A DNA stretch of 64,000 nucleotides from Frateuria_A sp049727805 (GCF_049727805.1 NZ_JBCNYA010000012.1:1-64000), one strand, 5' to 3'. Numbered from the stretch's first letter, positions 17,834-27,942 are shown. Numbers and translations: made by a program. The notes: generated by a model not told the origin, from the letters alone.

Positions 17834-18619
17834 ATGCAACTGGTCGACATCGGCGCCAATCTCACCCACGAATCGTTCCGCCACGACTTCGCGGAGGTGC
17901 TCGCACGCGCGGCAACGCAGGGCGTCACGCGGATGATGGTGACCGGCGCTTCGCGCGAGGGCAGCGAACAGGCGCTCGCGCTGGCGCACGAACATCCGGG
18001 CGTGCTGTGGGCGACCGCAGGCGTGCATCCGCACCATGCGGTCGACTACGACGAGGCCACCGACACGCGTCTGCGCGAGCTGGCGCAGCTGCCGCAGGTG
18101 CGCGCGGTCGGCGAGGCCGGGCTGGACTACCACCGTAACTACTCGCCGCGCGACGTGCAGCTGCGCGTGTTCGAGCGGCAGCTCGCCATCGCCGCGGATT
18201 TGGGCAAGCCGCTGTTCCTGCACCAGCGCGACGCACACGCCGATTTCCTGGCCCTGCTCAAACGCTATCGCGACCGCGTGCCGGCGGCCGTGGTGCACTG
18301 CTTCACCGACACCCGCGAGGCGCTGCACGACTACCTGGCGCTGGATTGCCACATCGGCATCACCGGTTGGATCTGCGACGAGCGCCGCGGCACCCACCTG
18401 CGCGAGTTCGTGCGCGAAATTCCCGCCGAGCGGCTGCTGCTGGAAACCGACGCCCCCTACCTGCTGCCCCGTACCGTGCGTCCGCAGCCCAGCCACCGGC
18501 GCAACGAGCCGATGTACCTGAAGCACATCTGCGAGGAAGTCGCGCGCGATCGCGGCGAGCCGGCGGAAGTAACCGCGGCGAACAGTGCCGCTGCGGCAGT
18601 CGCATTCTTCGGTCTATAG
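17834..18619 (+). CDS. tatD: TatD-family metal-dependent DNase
   Basis: Cytoplasmic metal-dependent hydrolase of the TatD family, linked in other bacteria to 3'-5' nuclease activity and DNA repair. The 261-residue protein starts DIGANLTHESF (usual DIGANLT motif), has GVHPHHA, VGEAGLDYHRN, HQRDAH, HCFTDT and ETDAPYL, which together supply the metal-binding His, Glu and Asp residues. It is transcribed divergently from the S8 protease across a 269-bp gap and converges on the RND gene downstream. Confidence 0.92.
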   Translation: MQLVDIGANLTHESFRHDFAEVLARAATQGVTRMMVTGASREGSEQALALAHEHPGVLWATAGVHPHHAVDYDEATDTRLRELAQLPQVRAVGEAGLDYHRNYSPRDVQLRVFERQLAIAADLGKPLFLHQRDAHADFLALLKRYRDRVPAAVVHCFTDTREALHDYLALDCHIGITGWICDERRGTHLREFVREIPAERLLLETDAPYLLPRTVRPQPSHRRNEPMYLKHICEEVARDRGEPAEVTAANSAAAAVAFFGL

Positions 18620-18665
18620 CGGGCGCTTTGCTCCTTGACTCTTCTGCGGGGCGAGGGAGCTGGGA

Positions 18666-21600
18666 TCAGGAGACGTGGACGACCTCGCGCCGGCGGTGCC
18701 TTGCTCGCCACGCGCGCACGCGCGCCGACAGGCACGAGAAGATCACGTACAGCGCCGGCGTACTGAGCAAGGTCAGGCTCTGCGAGATCAACAGGCCGCC
18801 GATCAGCGCGATACCCAGCGGCCGGCGCAACTCCGATCCCTCGCCCAGCCCGACCGCGATCGGCACCGCCGCAAGGATCGCCACCATGGTGGTCATCATG
18901 ATCGGCCGGAAGCGCACGATGCACGCCTCGCGCACCGCCTCCAACGGACTCTTGCCGTGCTCGCGCTCGGCCACCAGCGCGAAGTCGATCATCATGATCG
19001 CGTTCTTCTTGACGATGCCGATCAACAGCACCAACGCGATCTGCGACACCACCGACAATTCGGTGCTGGTCAGCCACAGCGCCAGCAGCGCGCCCACGCC
19101 CGCCGCCGGCAAGGTGGAGAGGATCGTCACCGGGTGGATCAGGCTCTCGTAGAGCATGCCCAGCACGATGTACACGGTGAGGATCGCCGCCAGGATCAGC
19201 CAGCCCATGCCGCTCTGGGTTTCCATGAAGCGGCGGAAATCGCCACCCACGTTGAGGCGGATGTCGCCGGGCATGCGCAGGCCCTCGACCGTGTGCTGGA
19301 TGATCACCATCGCCTCGCCCATGCTCACGCCTTCGGCCAGGTTGAAGGAGAGGTCCATGGTCGTGTACTGGTTCTCGTGCGACACCTCCGAGGGCGCCAG
19401 CCCCGGTTCCTGGTGCGCCAGCGCGCCGAGCGGGATCATCTTGCCGCTGTCGGAGCGCACGTAGATGCGGTCGATCGCCGCCGGCGTGGCGGTCTGCGAA
19501 GGTAGCGCGTTGACCACCACCTTGTACTGGTTGATGTCCGAGTAGATGGTCGACACCTGGCGCTGGCCGAAGGCGTTGTACAGCGCGCCGTCGATGGTGC
19601 CGATCGAGACGCCCAGCCGTGCGGCCTTGTCGCGGTCGATCACCACGTTCTGGCGCAGGCCGGATTCGTCGACGTCGCTGCCCACGTCCTTGAGCTTGGG
19701 ATTCTTCTTCAGCGCGTCGACCAGCTTCGGCAACCAGGTCTGCAGCTCGCCCAGGTCGTCGCCCTGCAGCGAGACCTGGTACTGCGCGCCCTGGTTGCCG
19801 CCACCGCCGCTGGCGCTGGGCAGGTCCTGGATCGCGCGCAGGCGCAGGTTGAGGTCGGGGTAGCGGTCGGCCTTGGCCGACAGCCGCGCGACCACGGTGA
19901 ACGTGTCGTCGCGGCGGCCCTCCGCGCGGGTCTTCAGTTCGATGTTGAACGCGCCGCTGGTGCCCTGACGGCTGGTACCCAGGCGCGAGCCGACCGCCTT
20001 GACGTCCGGATCGGCCAGCAGCATCTCGGTCAGCCGCTCCTGCCGGTCGATCGCGTCCTGGAACGACACCGTCGCGCTGGAGGTGGCGCGACCCCAGATC
20101 AGCCCGGTGTCCTGCGGCGGGAACAGGCCGGACTTGACCATGCCGAACAGGAAGAAGGTGGCGACGATCAGCACCAGCGGGGTGAGTGAGAGCGCCAGCG
20201 CGTGGCGCAGCGCGAAATCCAGAGCGCGCGTGTAGAACCCGAGCATGCCGCCGTGGAAGCGGTCCAGCGCATGGCCCAGCCGCGAGGGTTTCGCCGTGCC
20301 GTGCCCGCGCAGGAACAGGCCGCACAGCGATGGCGTGAGGGTCAGCGAGATCAGCGCGGACATCGCGATCGCCGCCACCAGCGTCATCGTGAACTCGTGC
20401 ATGAACATGCCGGTGATGCCCGGCGCGAACAGCAGCGGGATGAACACGGCGATCAGCGAGGCGGTGATCGAGACCACCGTGAAGCCGATCTCGCGCGCGC
20501 CGGTCAGCGCCGCCTCCATCCGCGGCATGCCGCTGTCGATGTGCCGGATCACGTTCTCGATCACCACGATGGCGTCGTCGACCACGAAGCCGATCGCGAT
20601 CACCAGCGCCAGCAGGGTGAGGTTGTTGAGCGTGTAGCCGAGCACGTACATCACCACGAACGCGCCGGCCAGCGACAGCGGCACGGTGGCGGCGGCGATC
20701 AGGGTGGGCGCCAGGCGGCGCAGGAACAGCGCCATGGTCAGCACCACCATCGCCAGCGAGATCAGGAGCGTCGCCTGCACCTCGTGCAGCGAGGCGCGGA
20801 TGGTCGGCGTGCCGTCGAAGTACGGTGTCAGGGTGGTGCCGGGCGAGAGGTAGGCGCGCAGCGCCGGCACCTGGTCCTTGACCGCATCGACGGTGGCGAT
20901 GACGTTGGCATCGGCCTTCTTGTAGACGTACATCAGCACCGCGGGCTTGCCCTCGAACCAGGCGGCCTGGAAGGCGTCCTGCTGTCCGGCGTAGACGTGC
21001 GCCACGTCGGACAGGCGGATCGGTACGCCGCTGCGCACGGCGACGATCAACTGCGCGAAGTCGTCGGCCGTGTGCAGCTGGTCGTTGGCGGTCACCGCCA
21101 TGGTGGTGACGCCGTTGGAGAGGAAGCCCTGCGGCGAGGTGACGTTGGCCGCGGTCAGCGCGTTGCGCAGCTGGTCGGGCGACAGGCCCATCGCGCTGAG
21201 CGCATGCAGGTCCACGTCCACGCGGATCGCCGGCGTCGCCGCGCCGGCGATTTCCACCGAGGACACGCCCGGCAACTGGCGCAGCCGCTGCGCAAGCAGC
21301 GTATCGGCAGCGTTGTAGAGCGTGGCGGCCGATTCGGTGTCCGACGTCAGCGCGAAGGCGATGATCGGGTCGTCGTTGGGGTTGGCCTTCTCGTAACTCG
21401 GCGGGCTGTTGAGCCCTGGCGGCAGGTCCGGCGCGGCCGCGTTGATCGCCGCCTGCACGTCGCGCGCCGCCGCGTCCAGGTCGGTGCCGCCGCGGAACAT
21501 GATGAAGACGAACGTACTGCCCTCCGAACTGTGCGAGCGCATGCTGTCGATGCCGGGCACCTGGCCCAGGTGGCGCTCCAGCGGCGCGGCCACGGTCGAG

Positions 21601-21779
21601 GCCATGGTGCTGGCATCGGCACCGGCCTCCTGCGCCTGCACGAAGATCACCGGGAACTGCATCTGCGGCAGCGCCGCCACGCCCAGCAGCGCGTAGCAGA
21701 TCGCCCCGGCGATGAACACGCCGATGGCCAGCAGCGAGGTGCCGATCGGACGGCGGATGAAGGGGCCGGAGATGTTCAT
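18666..21779 (-). CDS. mdtC: RND efflux permease, MdtC-like
   Basis: Inner-membrane proton-driven drug exporter subunit of the AcrB/MdtC family, 1037 residues. The N-terminus FIRRPIGTSLLAIGV, the proton-relay pair in GFVVDDAIVVIEN (TM4) and two large periplasmic pore/docking domains are visible. Twelve membrane segments are expected. In MdtABC pumps, MdtB and MdtC assemble as a mixed trimer. The gene is separated from mdtB by 634 bp of repeats. No outer-membrane factor follows; the next gene is convergent tatD. Confidence 0.92.
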   Translation of the reverse strand: MNISGPFIRRPIGTSLLAIGVFIAGAICYALLGVAALPQMQFPVIFVQAQEAGADASTMASTVAAPLERHLGQVPGIDSMRSHSSEGSTFVFIMFRGGTDLDAAARDVQAAINAAAPDLPPGLNSPPSYEKANPNDDPIIAFALTSDTESAATLYNAADTLLAQRLRQLPGVSSVEIAGAATPAIRVDVDLHALSAMGLSPDQLRNALTAANVTSPQGFLSNGVTTMAVTANDQLHTADDFAQLIVAVRSGVPIRLSDVAHVYAGQQDAFQAAWFEGKPAVLMYVYKKADANVIATVDAVKDQVPALRAYLSPGTTLTPYFDGTPTIRASLHEVQATLLISLAMVVLTMALFLRRLAPTLIAAATVPLSLAGAFVVMYVLGYTLNNLTLLALVIAIGFVVDDAIVVIENVIRHIDSGMPRMEAALTGAREIGFTVVSITASLIAVFIPLLFAPGITGMFMHEFTMTLVAAIAMSALISLTLTPSLCGLFLRGHGTAKPSRLGHALDRFHGGMLGFYTRALDFALRHALALSLTPLVLIVATFFLFGMVKSGLFPPQDTGLIWGRATSSATVSFQDAIDRQERLTEMLLADPDVKAVGSRLGTSRQGTSGAFNIELKTRAEGRRDDTFTVVARLSAKADRYPDLNLRLRAIQDLPSASGGGGNQGAQYQVSLQGDDLGELQTWLPKLVDALKKNPKLKDVGSDVDESGLRQNVVIDRDKAARLGVSIGTIDGALYNAFGQRQVSTIYSDINQYKVVVNALPSQTATPAAIDRIYVRSDSGKMIPLGALAHQEPGLAPSEVSHENQYTTMDLSFNLAEGVSMGEAMVIIQHTVEGLRMPGDIRLNVGGDFRRFMETQSGMGWLILAAILTVYIVLGMLYESLIHPVTILSTLPAAGVGALLALWLTSTELSVVSQIALVLLIGIVKKNAIMMIDFALVAEREHGKSPLEAVREACIVRFRPIMMTTMVAILAAVPIAVGLGEGSELRRPLGIALIGGLLISQSLTLLSTPALYVIFSCLSARVRAWRARHRRREVVHVS

Positions 21780-22413
21780 GCGGCGGGGGAGGATGGGGCA
21801 AAGGGAGAGAGGATACGCGGCATCGCCGTGCTAACGCGCATCGGGCGATTCGGTTGATCCGGATCGGGGGGAAAGTGCCAAAGCTTCCGCGGCCCGATCG
21901 GAAGCACGCCGCAGAAGGCCTGGTCGAAGCGCCCGCGAGAACGACGAGCAAGGCAGCGCGCTCGCAGGCTTCCCCGCGAGCCCCGGCCCCTCACCCCAGC
22001 CCTCTCCCCGGAGGGGAGAGGGAGCAGAGCCGGTACGTCTGCAAGCATCGCTCGCGGCACATCCAGGCCGCCGTCTGCGCACGGGCCCTAAGCCTCTCTT
22101 GCCTCAACTCCCGAGCGCCCGCGGTATAGCGGCGGCAGCTCCTCTAAGAGCAAGAGAGGTACTCGGCAAGGCGCAAGGGCACCTAGCTCTTATCTCACCC
22201 CGTGCTGAGCAGGCCGTTTCTTTTGGTTACTTTTCTTTGGGCCAGCAAAGAAAAGTGACCCGAGCGCCGTCAGGCGATCGGAAGCTCGCCGCAGGCGAGC
22301 CAGGTCGCGGAAAGGTCACGATTGGAAGCCGGGAAGGCTCATACGAAACCTTCCCGCGAGCCCCGGCCCCTCGCCCCAACCCTCTCCCCGGAGGGGAGAG
22401 GGAGCAGAGCGCG
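21780..22413. repeat. Repeat-rich gap between mdtB and mdtC
   Basis: No convincing gene is seen. The gap holds two copies of the REP-type palindrome in the same orientation (about 21987-22024 and 22367-22404), each preceded by GCGAGCCCCGG. Between them lie a 10-bp inverted repeat (CCTCTCTTGC at 22093-22102 with its complement at 22150-22159) and a 15-bp inverted repeat with one mismatch (22225-22239 and 22246-22260, loop GGCCAG). The last, rich in TTTTCTTTG/CAAAGAAAA, could end or process transcripts. Confidence 0.8.
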
Positions 22414-25400
22414 TCACACCGCGCGGGCATCCGCCTCGGCTTCGGCCCGCGCCAGCGCCCGGCGCTCGCGGCGCAGCCGCAGCCAGTCGGAGAAGCGCTC
22501 CATGTACAGGTAGATCACCGGCGTGGTGTACAGCGTCACCAGCTGCGACAGCAGCAGGCCACCCACGATCGACACGCCCAGCGGCCGCCGCAACTCCGCC
22601 CCGATGCCGTTGCCCAGCGCCAGCGGCAACGCGCCCAGCATCGCCGCCGCGGTGGTCATCATGATCGGCCGGAAACGCAGCAGACACGCGCGACGGATCG
22701 CGTCGCGCGCATTGAGCCCCTCGCGCTGCGCCTCGATCGCGAAGTCGATCATCATGATCGCGTTCTTCTTGACGATGCCGATCAAGAGCACGATGCCGAC
22801 GATGCCGTCCACCGACAGGCTCATGCCGCACAGGATCAGCGCCAGCAGCGCACCCACGCCCGCCGGCGGCAGGGTCGAGATGATCGTCAGCGGATGGATG
22901 TAGCTCTCGTAGAGCACGCCCAGCACGATGTAGATCACCACGATCGCAGCCAGCAGCAACAGCACCTCATCGCCCAGCGACGCATTGAATTCCGCGGCCT
23001 TGCCGATGAACTCGCCGCGCACCTGCGGCGGGAAGCTGAGCTGCGCCTCGACCTCGTGGATCGCATCGACCGCCTGCGACAGCGAGTAGCCCGGCGCCAG
23101 ATTGAACGACAGCGTCACCGCCGGCAGCTGCTGCTGATGGCTGACCACCAGCGGCGCGTTGGTGACCTGCGCGGTGGCCAGCGAGGCGATCGGGATGGTG
23201 CCGCCGGCGCCGATCTGGAAACCGACGTTGCCGGTGTTGCCGATGCCCGACGGCGTCGCCGAGTTGGCCGAGGTCAACTGGCCGAAGCTGGTCGCGGTGG
23301 AGCCGGTCAACGCGCCCGAGCCGTTGCCGCGCACGGTGAGCTTGTTGAGCAGGTCACGGCTGGAGCGGAACTCTGGCGCCACCTCCAGCACCACGCGGTA
23401 CTGGTTCAACTGGGTGAAGATGGTCGAGATCTGGCGCTGGCCGAAGGCGTCGTAAAGCGTGTCGTCGATGGTCTGCACCGGCACGCCCAGGCGGCTAGCC
23501 TTCTCGCGGTCGATGGTCAGCTTGAGCGCATTGCCCTGGTCGGCCAGGTTGTTGTCCACGTCCGCCAGCTCCGGGCGCTGGCGCAGCGCCTGGGTCATCT
23601 GCTCGGCGTACTTGGCCAGCTCCGTCGAGTTCACCTCCGAGAGCGAGTACTGGTACTCGGTGGCGGCGACTCGGCTGTCCAGCGTCACGTCCTGCACGGG
23701 CTTGAGGTACAGCGCCACGCCCGGGATGTTGGCCACTGCCTGCTGCAGCCGCGGCACCACCTCGTCCAGGCCGCCGCGGTCGCCGCGGTCCTTCAGCACG
23801 ATCGAGAGCTGGCCCTGGTTGAGCGTGGGGTTGATCGTGCCCGCGCCGATGAACGCAGCCACGCCCGACACCGCCGGATCGGCGCGCAGGGCCTCGGCGA
23901 CGGCCTTGGTGCGCTGTTCCATCTGCGGGAAGGCGACGTTCTCGTCGGCCTGCACCACGCCGGTGATCAGGCCGGTGTCCTGCTCGGGCAGCAGGCCCTT
24001 GGGGATCACCACGTAGAGGATCACGGTGAGCACCACCGTGGCCCCGGCCACCAGCATGGTCAGGCGGCGATGGTCGAGCACCACGTCCAGCGTGCGGCCG
24101 TAGAAGTCGACCGTGCGCGTCCACAGGTTGCGCTTGCCCTGCACGAGGGCGTGCTCGTGCGCGGCGTCACCTTCCGGTAACTGGTCCGGCTTGAGCAGGT
24201 AGGCGCACATCATCGGCGTCAGCGTCAGCGACACCAGCATCGAGATCGCCACGGCGATCGTCAGCACCCAGGCGAACTCGTGGAACAGCCGGCCGGTGAC
24301 GCCGGGCATCAGCAGCAGCGGCAGGAACACGGCGATCAGCGAGACGGTCAGCGACAGCACCGTGAAGCCGATCTCCTTGGCGCCGATCTCGGCCGCCTCC
24401 TTGCCGCTCTTGCCCTGCTCGATGTAGCGCACGATGTTCTCGATCATCACGATCGCATCGTCGACCACGAAGCCGGTGGCCACGGTCAGCGCCATCAGCG
24501 AGAGGTTGTCCAGCGACATGCCGCTGAAGGCCATCACGCCGAAGGTGCCCATCAGCGATAGCGGTACCGCCACCGACGGGATCACCGTCGCCCACAGCCG
24601 CCGCAGGAACACGAAGATCACGCCCACCACCAGGAACACGGTGAGGATCAGCGTGAACTCGACGTCGTGCACCGAGGCGCGGATGGTCACCGTGCGGTCG
24701 GCGAACACGTCCAGGTGCACGTCGGCCGGCAGCACCGCGCGCAGCGAGGGCAGCACGGCGCGGATCTGCTCGACCGTCTGCACGATGTTGGCGCCCGGCT
24801 GGCGGCGGATGTCCAAAAGCACCGCCGGCTTGCCGTTGGCCCAGGCGGCGAGCTGGTCGTTCTCCACGCCGTCGACCACGCGGGCGACGTCCTTCAGCCG
24901 TACCGGCGCACCGTCCTTGTAGCTGATGATGGTCTGGCCGTAGGCGGCCGCGTCGGTGAGCTGGTCGTTGGTGCCGATCGAATAGCTCTGCGTGGCGCCA
25001 TTCAGGGTGCCCTTGGGCGCGTTGACGTTGGCCGCCTGCAGCGAGCCGCGCACGTCTTCCAGCGTGAGCCCGAGGTTGGAAAGCTGCGAAGGATTGACCT
25101 GCACGCGCACGGCCGGGCGCACGTTGCCGGCGATCGAGACCAGGCCCACGCCCTGCACCTGCGAGAGCTTCTGCGCAATGATCGAATCGGCCAGGTCGTT
25201 GACCTCGCGCAATTGCCGGCTGTCGGAGGTGAGCATCAGCGTGAGGATCGGCGCGTCGGCCGGATTCACGCGGTTGTACACCGGCGGGTAGGGCAGGTTG
25301 TTCGGCAGCGTGCCCTTGGCCGAGCTGATCGCCGCCTGCACGTCCTGCGCCGCGATGTCGATGTCCCGGTCCATGTTGAACTGCAGGATGATCGTCGACA

Positions 25401-25662
25401 GGCCGGCGGACGAATCCGAGCTCATCATCGACAGGCCGGAGATCTGCCCGAGCTGGCGCTCCAGCGGCGTGGTCACCAGCGCTGCCATGGTGGTCGCGCT
25501 GGCACCGGGATATTGCGTGGTCACGACCAGGCTGGGCGCGTCGATCTCCGGCAACGCCGACACCGGCAGCTGGCGGTAGCCGAGCACGCCCAGCAGCAGC
25601 ACCGCGACCATCAGCAGCGAGGTGGCGATCGGGCGGCGGATGAAGAGGGTGGAGAAGCCCAT
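22414..25662 (-). CDS. mdtB: RND efflux permease, MdtB-like
   Basis: Partner RND subunit of the MdtABC-type pump, 1082 residues from the ATG at 25662 (MGFSTLFIRRPIATS). An earlier ATG at 25689 would add nine residues. The proton-relay motif GFVVDDAIVMIEN is intact. Residues about 775-820 hold a Gly/Ser/Thr/Asn-rich insertion in the second periplasmic domain that I would not expect in typical MdtB. It lies downstream of mdtA with a 154-bp gap containing degenerate palindromes, so co-transcription with mdtA is likely. Confidence 0.93.
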   Translation of the reverse strand: MGFSTLFIRRPIATSLLMVAVLLLGVLGYRQLPVSALPEIDAPSLVVTTQYPGASATTMAALVTTPLERQLGQISGLSMMSSDSSAGLSTIILQFNMDRDIDIAAQDVQAAISSAKGTLPNNLPYPPVYNRVNPADAPILTLMLTSDSRQLREVNDLADSIIAQKLSQVQGVGLVSIAGNVRPAVRVQVNPSQLSNLGLTLEDVRGSLQAANVNAPKGTLNGATQSYSIGTNDQLTDAAAYGQTIISYKDGAPVRLKDVARVVDGVENDQLAAWANGKPAVLLDIRRQPGANIVQTVEQIRAVLPSLRAVLPADVHLDVFADRTVTIRASVHDVEFTLILTVFLVVGVIFVFLRRLWATVIPSVAVPLSLMGTFGVMAFSGMSLDNLSLMALTVATGFVVDDAIVMIENIVRYIEQGKSGKEAAEIGAKEIGFTVLSLTVSLIAVFLPLLLMPGVTGRLFHEFAWVLTIAVAISMLVSLTLTPMMCAYLLKPDQLPEGDAAHEHALVQGKRNLWTRTVDFYGRTLDVVLDHRRLTMLVAGATVVLTVILYVVIPKGLLPEQDTGLITGVVQADENVAFPQMEQRTKAVAEALRADPAVSGVAAFIGAGTINPTLNQGQLSIVLKDRGDRGGLDEVVPRLQQAVANIPGVALYLKPVQDVTLDSRVAATEYQYSLSEVNSTELAKYAEQMTQALRQRPELADVDNNLADQGNALKLTIDREKASRLGVPVQTIDDTLYDAFGQRQISTIFTQLNQYRVVLEVAPEFRSSRDLLNKLTVRGNGSGALTGSTATSFGQLTSANSATPSGIGNTGNVGFQIGAGGTIPIASLATAQVTNAPLVVSHQQQLPAVTLSFNLAPGYSLSQAVDAIHEVEAQLSFPPQVRGEFIGKAAEFNASLGDEVLLLLAAIVVIYIVLGVLYESYIHPLTIISTLPPAGVGALLALILCGMSLSVDGIVGIVLLIGIVKKNAIMMIDFAIEAQREGLNARDAIRRACLLRFRPIMMTTAAAMLGALPLALGNGIGAELRRPLGVSIVGGLLLSQLVTLYTTPVIYLYMERFSDWLRLRRERRALARAEAEADARAV

Positions 25663-25816
25663 GGGTCTGAACCTTTGATGCGGCCTCATGCCGCGTGATG
25701 TGTCACTCCCTCCCCTGCCTGCAGGGAAGAGCTGGGGAGAGGTTCCACGCGCCGGGGCGAGCCCGCCTGCCCCCTCCCGATCTCCCCCTGTACATCAGGG
25801 GGAGCAGCAGCAGCGA

Positions 25817-27043
25817 TCAGTGCCCGCGACGACCGCGGCCACCGCCCTGCTTGGCCTTCTCCAGCTCTTCCTTGGTCGGCGCCGGCGGCACCTCGCCCGG
25901 CTTGAGCGGGTTGACCTTGCTGCCGGGCTTGAGCCGGAACTGGCCCTCGGTGACCACGCGCTGGCCCTCGCTCAGGCCGCTGGCGATCATCACCGCGCTG
26001 TCGCCCACTTCCTGCGCGACCTGCACCGGCTGCATCTTGACCGTGTTGTCCTGCTGCAGCAGGTAGACGTAGTCGCCGTCCGGGCCGCGCTGCACCGCCT
26101 GTGCCGGGATCACCAGGCCGCCGCCGACGGTGCGCACCTTCAGCCGCACGTTGACGAACTGGCCGGGCCACAGCTCGTTCTTCTCGTTCGGGAACTCCGA
26201 CTTCAGGCGGAAGGTGCCGGTGCTGGCGTCGATCTGGTTGTCGATCACCTTGAGCACGCCGCCGCCGGCAACCACGTGCGCATCGCCGCGGTCGAGCGCC
26301 GCCACGGTCAGCTCGCCGCCGCCCATCGACGCCTGGCGCACCATGTCCAGGTTCTGCTCGGGCAGGGTGAACATCACGTTGATCGGGTGCAGCTGGGTCA
26401 GCGTGACGATGCTGCTGGAGGTGGTCACCACGTTGCCCGGGTCGACGCCGCGGATGCCGGCCAGGCCGTCGATCGGCGAGATCACCTTGGTGTAGCCCAG
26501 TTGCACCTGCGCGTCGCGGATCTGCGCCTGGTCGGAGGCGATCGTCGCCTGCAGCTGGCTGACCGTGTTGCGCAGCGCATCCAGGTCCTGCTTGGCGATG
26601 TAGCCCTTCGGACCCAGCTCCTGGCTGCGCGAATAGTTGGCCTTGGCGGTGGCCAGCTGCGCCTGGTCCTGGTGCAGGCGCGCGACGGCTTGGTCATAGG
26701 CGGCCTGGAAGGTGCGCGGGTCGATCTGCGCGAGCACCTGGCCCTTCTTCACCGGCTGGCCCTCGGTGAACTGGAGGCTGATCAGGGTGCCGCTCACCTG
26801 CGGGCTCACCACCACCGTGTTGAGCGCCTGCACCGTGCCCAGCGCGGTCAGGTAGACCGGCACGTCCTGGCGCGCGACCGGCACCACGGTGACCGGCACC
26901 GGCGGTTGCTGCCCGCCTTCCTTGCCTTGGGGCTGGGCCTGCCCAGCCTGCGGGCCGCCCGGCTTGTGCATCAGGCGCAGGCCCACCACGGCCAACACCA
27001 GCACGACCACCACGACCAGCGCGATCTTCCAAAAACGCGACAT
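25817..27043 (-). CDS. mdtA: RND periplasmic adaptor, MdtA-like
   Basis: Periplasmic membrane-fusion protein that joins the RND permease to an outer-membrane channel. The 408-residue protein has an N-terminal membrane anchor (about 7-24), a lipoyl half-motif region, an alpha-helical hairpin (about 110-190), a beta barrel and a membrane-proximal domain, ending in a Lys/Gly/Arg-rich tail (GGGRGRRGH). It is the first gene of the mdtABC block and is divergent from the cytochrome c5 gene. Confidence 0.93.
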   Translation of the reverse strand: MSRFWKIALVVVVVLVLAVVGLRLMHKPGGPQAGQAQPQGKEGGQQPPVPVTVVPVARQDVPVYLTALGTVQALNTVVVSPQVSGTLISLQFTEGQPVKKGQVLAQIDPRTFQAAYDQAVARLHQDQAQLATAKANYSRSQELGPKGYIAKQDLDALRNTVSQLQATIASDQAQIRDAQVQLGYTKVISPIDGLAGIRGVDPGNVVTTSSSIVTLTQLHPINVMFTLPEQNLDMVRQASMGGGELTVAALDRGDAHVVAGGGVLKVIDNQIDASTGTFRLKSEFPNEKNELWPGQFVNVRLKVRTVGGGLVIPAQAVQRGPDGDYVYLLQQDNTVKMQPVQVAQEVGDSAVMIASGLSEGQRVVTEGQFRLKPGSKVNPLKPGEVPPAPTKEELEKAKQGGGRGRRGH

Positions 27044-27239
27044 TGCAAAAGCTCCCGGAATGGATGTCGGTCCCCTCGTCCGCGCCGCGCGCAGTCAAAG
27101 CCGACCCTGTGAAAAGCATAGGGTTACAGCAACGGGCTTGGACAATGCCAGTTGACAGGGGTGCCCCATGACCGATGACACGTTACCGATGGCAGGGCGC
27201 GCCGCCCGTCGCCTGCGACGTCGCGGCGCGACGGCACGC

Positions 27240-27270
27240 CTGAAACTTGGGGCCCGCTTTGATCTATAAT
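27240..27270 (+). promoter_or_regulatory. Putative promoter of the cytochrome c5 gene
   Basis: The 301-bp gap between mdtA and the cytochrome gene holds a perfect -10 hexamer TATAAT at 27265-27270, with a weak -35 candidate CTGAAA at 27240-27245 (19-bp spacing). Nothing else recognisable was seen in the gap; any mdtA promoter or operator there is not obvious. Confidence 0.6.
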
Positions 27271-27344
27271 CCGGCGTCTTGTCTGCCCGCGCCGGCCCTC
27301 CACGAGGCTGCCGGCCCGTCCACCGACCATCTGGAGTTACTTGC

Positions 27345-27878
27345 GTGAGCGGTACCATGACCAAATCGGACCAGAGCTTCATCCGCCAGTTCAGCTGGCT
27401 GATTGCCGGTCTCCACGTACTGGCGCTGGTGTTGCTGATCATGGCGTACAGCATCTACGCCCGCTCGGCGAAGGAAACCAATCCGCACGCGGCACAGAAG
27501 GTCGCCGAGCGCCTGGCCCCGGCCGGCGCGGTGTATGCCGGCGACACCGGTCGCGCGGCGATGATGGCGGCGCAGGAAGCCGCGGCCAAGGCCGCCGCCT
27601 CGCAGGTTGCCTTCGGCGGCAGCACCGACGGCAAGACGGTCTACGAAGGCCTGTGCCACAGCTGCCACACCGCTGGCGTGGCCGGCGCGCCGAAGCTCGG
27701 CGACAAGGCCGCCTGGGCGCCGCGCATCGCGCAGGGCATCGACACCCTGGTCAAGCACGCGATCGAGGGCTACCACGGTCCGGACGGCAACTTCATGCCG
27801 CCGAAGGGCGGCATGCCCTCGCTCACCGACGAGCAGGTCAAGAACACCGTGCACTGGATCGTCGATCAGGCCAAGTAA
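27345..27878 (+). CDS. Membrane-anchored cytochrome c5-type protein
   Basis: Small c-type cytochrome, probably an electron carrier at the periplasmic face of the membrane. I start at the GTG because GGAG sits 8 bases upstream; an ATG 12 bases later is too far from it. The 177-residue protein has one uncleaved membrane helix (about 20-40), an Ala-rich linker and a single haem site CHSCH, with a distal axial methionine in the NFMPPKGGMPSLT region. It ends in the typical c5 helix. A strong terminator follows. Confidence 0.92.
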   Translation: MSGTMTKSDQSFIRQFSWLIAGLHVLALVLLIMAYSIYARSAKETNPHAAQKVAERLAPAGAVYAGDTGRAAMMAAQEAAAKAAASQVAFGGSTDGKTVYEGLCHSCHTAGVAGAPKLGDKAAWAPRIAQGIDTLVKHAIEGYHGPDGNFMPPKGGMPSLTDEQVKNTVHWIVDQAK

Positions 27879-27908
27879 ACTTGGCCTGATCCAACGAGCT
27901 TTCGCCAA

Positions 27909-27936
27909 AACGCCGCCCACCGGGCGGCGTTTTTCG
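27909..27936 (+). terminator. Intrinsic terminator after cytochrome c5
   Basis: AACGCCGCCC (27909-27918) pairs with GGGCGGCGTT (27922-27931) around a 3-base loop and runs into TTTTCG. Confidence 0.9.
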
Positions 27937-27942
27937 TTAGCC

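Noticed and set aside
20202..21857. A 551-codon plus-strand frame opposite mdtC
   Set aside because: Low-complexity Arg/His/Gln/Val composition and no start signals; mdtC on the other strand has all RND motifs.
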